From: Clostridiaceae bacterium
GTDB lineage: Bacteria > Bacillota > Clostridia > Monoglobales > Firm-18
Assembly: GCA_012511915.1 (NCBI GenBank)
Contig: JAAZFB010000342.1
Location: 1-10,046 of the forward strand
Length of the DNA stretch: 10,046 nt
Direction: 5' to 3'
Shown: positions 5,422 to 10,046 of the stretch, piece by piece
Numbering within the stretch: the stretch's first letter is position 1
Layout: each line of letters starts with the position of its first letter
The notes under the pieces: model-generated
What the model saw: the letters and a program-made list of their open reading frames with translations, nothing else
The model's database searches: none
Told to the model about the DNA's origin: nothing
Program-made: the position numbers and the translations under genes

Positions 5422-7062
5422 TTGATAAGAAAACTGCTAAAATGTATGGCAACAATAGTTTCTGCTGCATTTGTTATTTCGCAAATTCCGGCAGTGTTTG
5501 CAGTGGAGGAACAGGTGCCGGCGTTGACAATACAATACGATGCGTCAGCGGACACTTTTTCCGTTTCTGGGCAACTGCCTGGTGCAGGCAAAAAGTTTGT
5601 CACGATTATAATTGCGCCACAGGATACAGCGATATCATCTGCGGACGATTTGGAGAATGACGGTGTTATTTTAAAGACAGCCCAGGCAGATACGGATGGA
5701 AATATAGATTTAAAAATTATACTTCCCGACTTTGCGGACAAACCGGGAAGATATGAATATGCCCTATCTGTAAATAACGTGACAAAAACATCAATGTTTT
5801 CGACTGTTGCGGGAAACGACCTTTTGCCATATCTTTCGGGTTTGAACGGCGGCGGTCTGAGTGCAGCGAAGGATTTTGTCGCAAACGGAGCCGCAGGTTT
5901 GGATGACGGAAAGGAAAAGGATGAGGATTTTATCGCATCCTATATTTATGAAGTAAAGCCGGAGAATGGCTATACGGCCGCCGCCCTTATGAACGGATAC
6001 ATTGCAGGTGAAGGTCTTTCATATGTTATGGAAGGGGATATGACAATCGGCGAATTTTTCGCAAAATATTATCACTATCTCGACAAAAACTATTCACACC
6101 AATATGAAAAGCTGCCGGAAAGGGTTCAGGGCGCTTTGAATGAAGCATACATAGTCGGCAGCATCGCAAAGGATTTTGACACAACGTATAACAATAACCT
6201 TTTTGTCGCGCAGTACAGGACGGCAGGCAATCCGACAGAGCTCAAGAGAGTTGTGCTTGAATATTTTGAGGCAAATGAAATAAGTCTTGGGGAATACAAC
6301 AAAATCAGCAACAATGTTTATAAGGAAAAAGTATTCGACGAATTATACAGATATTGTTCGCAGCAAAAAACATTGTCGGATATCCTTACCTCATTTAATA
6401 AAGAGGTGGAGAAACAGCTGGATGCCGCTGAGAATACAAAAAGCATTTCCGAACCGACCGGTGGCTCGCATCGCAGCTCAGGCGTAACAGCAGGCTCTAT
6501 AACAACGGAAGTACCCGCCACAGCGCCTTCTGCATCCTTCAGCGACATATCGGAGCACTGGGCAAAGGAATATGTTGAAGAAATGTTTAAAAGAGGCATT
6601 GTAAACGGATTCGGCGACGGCACCTTCAGGCCCGACGCAAACGTTACAAGAGCGGAGTTTGCAAAGATGATTGTTCAGATTCTCGATCTTGACGCAGCGG
6701 GGGATTCCGGCTTTACCGACGTGCCAAGCGAAAGCTGGTACAGCGGTTATATTGCGGCCGTTGCAAAGGCGGGCATTGTAACAGGCTCGAACGGCAAATT
6801 TATGCCTGAGACGTATATAACAAGGCAGGACGCGGCAGTTTTGCTTGCGCGTGCTCTGACATACAGGGGCAAGACATATCTGGCAGGCTCGTTCGGATTT
6901 AACGATGAGGCCGAAATATCCGATTACGCCATGGATTCTGTAAACGGCGTGGCGGGTCTTGGATTAATCACGGGGTACAACGGCTATTTTGAACCGTTGG
7001 ATAACACAACAAGAGGTCAGGCCGCCGCTCTCCTTATGAGAGTCGCGGAATATATAAAATAA
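5422..7062 (+). CDS. Secreted surface protein with three C-terminal SLH domains
   Basis: Starting at TTG 5422 the protein has 546 residues. It has a signal peptide (basic IRKLLK, hydrophobic core, cleavage likely after AVFA at residue 27). A beta-rich Ig-like domain spans about 33-129 (TFSVSGQLPGAGKKFVTIII and a second strand set ending ALSVNN). A mostly helical region of unknown fold covers about 130-340, followed by a Ser/Thr/Gly/Pro-rich linker (about 340-372). Three SLH repeats at about 373-422, 431-479 and 493-543 carry the typical FSDI..HWA, GIVNGFGDGTFRPD and TRAEFAKMI elements; the third is more divergent. SLH domains bind pyruvylated secondary cell-wall polymer and so hold the protein on the cell surface. 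No catalytic domain is recognised, so a structural or ligand-binding role is likely. It leads an operon with the next gene 16 bp downstream. Confidence 0.92.
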   Translation: MIRKLLKCMATIVSAAFVISQIPAVFAVEEQVPALTIQYDASADTFSVSGQLPGAGKKFVTIIIAPQDTAISSADDLENDGVILKTAQADTDGNIDLKIILPDFADKPGRYEYALSVNNVTKTSMFSTVAGNDLLPYLSGLNGGGLSAAKDFVANGAAGLDDGKEKDEDFIASYIYEVKPENGYTAAALMNGYIAGEGLSYVMEGDMTIGEFFAKYYHYLDKNYSHQYEKLPERVQGALNEAYIVGSIAKDFDTTYNNNLFVAQYRTAGNPTELKRVVLEYFEANEISLGEYNKISNNVYKEKVFDELYRYCSQQKTLSDILTSFNKEVEKQLDAAENTKSISEPTGGSHRSSGVTAGSITTEVPATAPSASFSDISEHWAKEYVEEMFKRGIVNGFGDGTFRPDANVTRAEFAKMIVQILDLDAAGDSGFTDVPSESWYSGYIAAVAKAGIVTGSNGKFMPETYITRQDAAVLLARALTYRGKTYLAGSFGFNDEAEISDYAMDSVNGVAGLGLITGYNGYFEPLDNTTRGQAAALLMRVAEYIK

Positions 7063-7064
7063 AC

Positions 7065-7070
7065 GGGGAG
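7065..7070 (+). promoter_or_regulatory. Ribosome binding site favouring TTG over ATG
   Basis: GGGGAG is only 2 nt before the ATG at 7073 but 8 nt before the in-frame TTG at 7079. Normal spacing therefore points to the TTG, and the protein then begins MKKILSLL, a regular signal-peptide start. Confidence 0.6.
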
Positions 7071-7078
7071 TAATGATA

Positions 7079-9757
7079 TTGAAAAAGATATTATCACTGC
7101 TAATTGCATTATCAATATCAATGATGTTTTCGGCGGGCGCCGTATCCTTTGCACAGGATGCCGCAGCGGAAGCCGAATCTTCATTGAAATATGACGCTAA
7201 AGCTTATGACAGGGCATTAAGCCTTATGAACGGTCTTCTGGATGAGGCTGTTTTTGGGGACGCTCCCGGTCAGCTTCTTACGAGAGCTGAATTTGTAAGG
7301 GGAGTTGCAAAAACATTTGGTGTGCCGGAGATTGAGGGCTCATCGATATATTCGGACGTTAAAGAGGATCATAAGTATATCGGCGCAATAAACGCCGCTT
7401 ACTTATCGGGCTGGATATCCGAGGCCGATACCTTTAATCCCGATTTGCAGATTACCTATCCGCAGGCTTTGAAAATCGTTCTTTGCGCGGCGGGCTACGG
7501 CTTGCTTGTGGATACAAAGGGAGGCTTCCCCACAGGATATATGACGGTGGCAAACAGCATAGGCCTGCTAAAAAGCATAACCATGGCGGACGCTGATCTG
7601 GTTTCTTCCGCAAATGCTACAATCCTTTTCTACAATCTTATGTTCGCTCCCGTATTTGAAATTGTTTCATGGGGAGGAAGGATGGAGTATGAAAAGGGCA
7701 AGGAAACATACATTGAAAAAATATATGATGCATACTCCATAGAAGGTATTGTCACTGCCACAGAGCACAATTCGATTTTGCTTGACGCCCCTTTTAAAAA
7801 AGATAGCGGCAGGATTGCAATTGACGGCATTGAATATAAATATGAGGATTCGGACATATACCTTCTCGGCAAAAGCGTAGTTGCCTATTGTGCAAAAGAA
7901 GATGATTCCCTGATAAAGCAGGTTTACTGCCTGCTCCTCGGCAGGAAAAACGAGGAAATGACAATTTCTGCCGAGAATTTTGATAAAATCGGCGGCGAAT
8001 ACATTCAGTACTATGTCGATAACAGGCTGCAAAAGGCAAACCTTGATTCAGCGTACAAGGTAATATACAACGGCAGAAGAGTTGCAGTCTTCGAAGACTA
8101 TATGATAGAAGACATAGGGGCGGAAATAAGGCTTTTGAGCAACAACGGGGATGACGAATATGAATATATCTTTATTGATTCATATGCCTACGGCATAATC
8201 ACCAGTGTTGACTACGTCAACGGGTATATAGCGTTTAAAACCCCAAGCCAGCTCATTGACCTTACGGAAGGTGAGGAGCATGCAAGCTACTTCCGCAACG
8301 ATAAGGGCAACAGAATAGAAATTTATGAGCTTGTCAAGGATACTGCGATGGCGGTAAAAACATCCGCGGACGGCAGAATTTATGAGCTTACCGTTATTTC
8401 CGATACCGCTACCGGACTTGTGACCGCTGTATATGAGGGGGCAAACGAGCTGGAGATTGACGGTAAAACCTACAAGGTTTCGAATGAATTTGAAAAGAAC
8501 TATATCGACACGGGGGTTATAGCCTTGGGCGACAGGATTAATGCGGTAATCGGCATCCACGGCGAGATTGCGTTACTTCTTTCCTCCGCTGCTGAAACCC
8601 GCTACGGTTTGTTGCATGATGTAAAAAGAGACACATCCAGCCTTGAAAGGAAAACCTATGTAAAAATTCTCACAGACGCGGGTAAATTTGAGGTCTTTGA
8701 GCTTGCCAAAAAGATTACGGCAGACGGAGCCGAAGCAATGCTCAATTATAACGATGCATATACCTACATTTCCGGAAAGCTTGCCGAAGCACAGGCAGAC
8801 AGCGCTGGTCCGGTTCTTGTAATCAAATATGGAACAAATGAAAACGGGCTTATCACAATGGTGGATTTTGCGAGCAATGACACAAGCAACTTCGGTAAGG
8901 TGCTTAACGCGCAGGACGCTCTTACAAGATATTATAAAAATGCCGCTCTCAGCTACAGAAATGCGGGATTTCCTTCAAAGGTCATGCTTGAAACCTCTAC
9001 AATTGTTTCTGTACCTCAGGACATAAACGACAGGGATGATGAGGATAACTACACCATTGGCACCTATTTAATGCTTTCAAGCAATATAGGCAACTATACG
9101 GTTGACGTATATGACGTGGACGAAACCGGGAATGCGGCGTATGTTGTGATATATATGGCGGATGCCGAGACAGGCAAGATGGCCGCATATACCGACAACT
9201 ATATGATAGAAAAGGTTGCCACCGCTATAGTTGACGATGAAACGGGCTTCAAACTTCAGTGCTGGACCAACAATAAATTTGAAACGGTGTTTATGCCAGA
9301 CAGTGTAACCGTCAACAAGACATCCGGCTCAAAAACCCTTGTGCCCGGTGACATTGTAAGGTTTACAATGCAGAAAGGCAAGGTTAAAAGGGTATATGTT
9401 GACTATGACTATTCCTCCGGCGTTCATGTCAGCGACAAAAAGGGCGGAGGCGAATTTAATTTGCCAAATGCCCAGCATTACATTTCATTTGTTTCCGGCA
9501 AGGTATACAATGTGGGTTCAAATACCATTCTTATAAGCAGTGCAGAGGATGCCGAGGGCAATACCACCTTTACATATGAAGACATAAGGCCTTACTCCAT
9601 TAACAGCAATATTGCCTGTTTCGATTCCGCCACGGGCGAAATCAGAACAATAAAAATTGAGAATATTCATACCTACAAAGGATACGGGCAGAATGCGGAT
9701 ACGGTAATCCTACGTTCGGACTTTGGTATCCCCAAGAGTGCTTTTATAATCAGATAA
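7079..9757 (+). CDS. Large secreted protein with N-terminal SLH repeats and serial beta-rich modules
   Basis: The product is 892 residues from TTG 7079 (894 if the ATG at 7073 is used). A signal peptide ends near residue 25 (AVSFA). Three degenerate SLH repeats follow at about 47-88, 91-141 and 148-193: LLTRAEFVRGVAK, then YSDV...YIGAINAAYLSGWI, then GYMTVANSIGLL. These should anchor it to the cell wall. The remaining 690 or so residues are beta-rich and repetitive: segments of the type G-(I/L)-(V/I)-T-(A/S)-x recur at about 222, 371 and 445, with weaker versions near 509, 711 and 806, each followed by alternating hydrophobic strands. I see no catalytic motif and do not know the family's function. 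Such SLH-plus-beta proteins are known to me from polysaccharide-degrading Clostridia. It lies 16 bp after the first SLH gene and 12 bp before the next gene, in one operon. Confidence 0.9.
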   Translation: MKKILSLLIALSISMMFSAGAVSFAQDAAAEAESSLKYDAKAYDRALSLMNGLLDEAVFGDAPGQLLTRAEFVRGVAKTFGVPEIEGSSIYSDVKEDHKYIGAINAAYLSGWISEADTFNPDLQITYPQALKIVLCAAGYGLLVDTKGGFPTGYMTVANSIGLLKSITMADADLVSSANATILFYNLMFAPVFEIVSWGGRMEYEKGKETYIEKIYDAYSIEGIVTATEHNSILLDAPFKKDSGRIAIDGIEYKYEDSDIYLLGKSVVAYCAKEDDSLIKQVYCLLLGRKNEEMTISAENFDKIGGEYIQYYVDNRLQKANLDSAYKVIYNGRRVAVFEDYMIEDIGAEIRLLSNNGDDEYEYIFIDSYAYGIITSVDYVNGYIAFKTPSQLIDLTEGEEHASYFRNDKGNRIEIYELVKDTAMAVKTSADGRIYELTVISDTATGLVTAVYEGANELEIDGKTYKVSNEFEKNYIDTGVIALGDRINAVIGIHGEIALLLSSAAETRYGLLHDVKRDTSSLERKTYVKILTDAGKFEVFELAKKITADGAEAMLNYNDAYTYISGKLAEAQADSAGPVLVIKYGTNENGLITMVDFASNDTSNFGKVLNAQDALTRYYKNAALSYRNAGFPSKVMLETSTIVSVPQDINDRDDEDNYTIGTYLMLSSNIGNYTVDVYDVDETGNAAYVVIYMADAETGKMAAYTDNYMIEKVATAIVDDETGFKLQCWTNNKFETVFMPDSVTVNKTSGSKTLVPGDIVRFTMQKGKVKRVYVDYDYSSGVHVSDKKGGGEFNLPNAQHYISFVSGKVYNVGSNTILISSAEDAEGNTTFTYEDIRPYSINSNIACFDSATGEIRTIKIENIHTYKGYGQNADTVILRSDFGIPKSAFIIR

Positions 9758-9769
9758 GGAGGGAACCGC

Positions 9770-10046
9770 ATGAACAAAAAAGCAAAACCGGTTATTTCGC
9801 TGCTGCTTTTCCTTGTTATTATGATGCAGCTTACACCCTCGTTTGCGGCAGAGAAAGCGGAGGAGTATAAGCTTAATCTGACCTTTAACGACATTGAAAC
9901 AAATCAAGTGGCAATAGAGGGGTTGACGATCAAGGGAGGCAAGGCTGTTGTTGCGGTCACAGACCCGGCAAATAAAGGCCTGCACCTTAAGAATCACGTT
10001 TCGGAAACCTCCGTTATTGCGAACGGCGGAGAAGTTGAATATACCG
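9770..10046 (+). CDS. Secreted protein, N-terminal part (runs off the window)
   Basis: ATG at 9770 has a strong AGGAGGG site 6 nt upstream, 12 bp after the previous stop, so it is the third gene of the operon. The visible 92 residues start with a signal peptide (MNKKAKPVISLLL..., cleavage likely after PSFA at about residue 27). They continue with KLNLTFNDIETNQVAIEG and VTDPANKGLHLKNHV. That pattern, a 'FND' strand, an 'IKGGKAVV' strand and then 'NKGLHL', resembles the start of a concanavalin/LamG-like beta-sandwich found at the front of many secreted glycan-active enzymes and adhesins. The assignment is tentative, because any catalytic domain would lie beyond the window. Confidence 0.85.
   Translation, partial: MNKKAKPVISLLLFLVIMMQLTPSFAAEKAEEYKLNLTFNDIETNQVAIEGLTIKGGKAVVAVTDPANKGLHLKNHVSETSVIANGGEVEYT

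Noticed and set aside
8180..8560. A 126-codon leftward frame inside the 892-residue SLH protein gene
   Set aside because: It is a shadow frame antisense to a clearly coding gene with signal peptide and SLH repeats, and has no independent support.

Overview
The window looks like chromosomal DNA from a low-to-moderate-GC Gram-positive anaerobe of the Clostridia. The signs are strong AGGAGG-type ribosome binding sites, TTGACA/TATAAT-type promoters, TTG start codons, and secreted proteins anchored by S-layer homology (SLH) domains. A large membrane-bound AraC-type regulator stands divergently to cell-surface genes, an arrangement typical of polysaccharide-utilisation loci in Clostridia and Paenibacillus. 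I cannot name the species.

Left end (1-717): an AT-rich segment. It holds the 5' part of a small leftward gene of unknown function that runs off the window, with a near-consensus promoter. Next to it is a non-coding stretch ending in a rightward intrinsic terminator, so a small RNA may be made there. This segment is visibly more AT-rich than what follows.

Middle, leftward (718-5125): a 769-residue transmembrane AraC-family regulator comes first in transcription order. It is followed by a graveyard of gene pieces and then an intact AGE-family sugar 2-epimerase gene. The pieces are a methionyl-tRNA synthetase remnant (both ends joined, the middle deleted), the first third of a TatD-type nuclease, and an unidentified C-terminal fragment fused in frame to the TatD piece. 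The fragment's last codons overlap the epimerase start. The metG-tatD order matches the normal chromosomal pair of many Firmicutes, so this is a decayed copy of a housekeeping locus stitched into a sugar-metabolism locus.

Right, rightward (5422-10046): a tight operon of three secreted proteins. The first is a 546-residue protein with an Ig-like N-terminal domain and three C-terminal SLH repeats. The second is an 892-residue protein with three degenerate N-terminal SLH repeats and a long series of beta-rich modules. The third has a signal peptide and is cut by the window end. The first two genes appear to start at TTG.

Working model (inference): the membrane regulator senses an extracellular ligand, probably a glycan or oligosaccharide, and controls the divergent surface-protein operon and perhaps the epimerase downstream of it. 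No CRISPR array, tRNA, rRNA, insertion sequence or transposase was seen.
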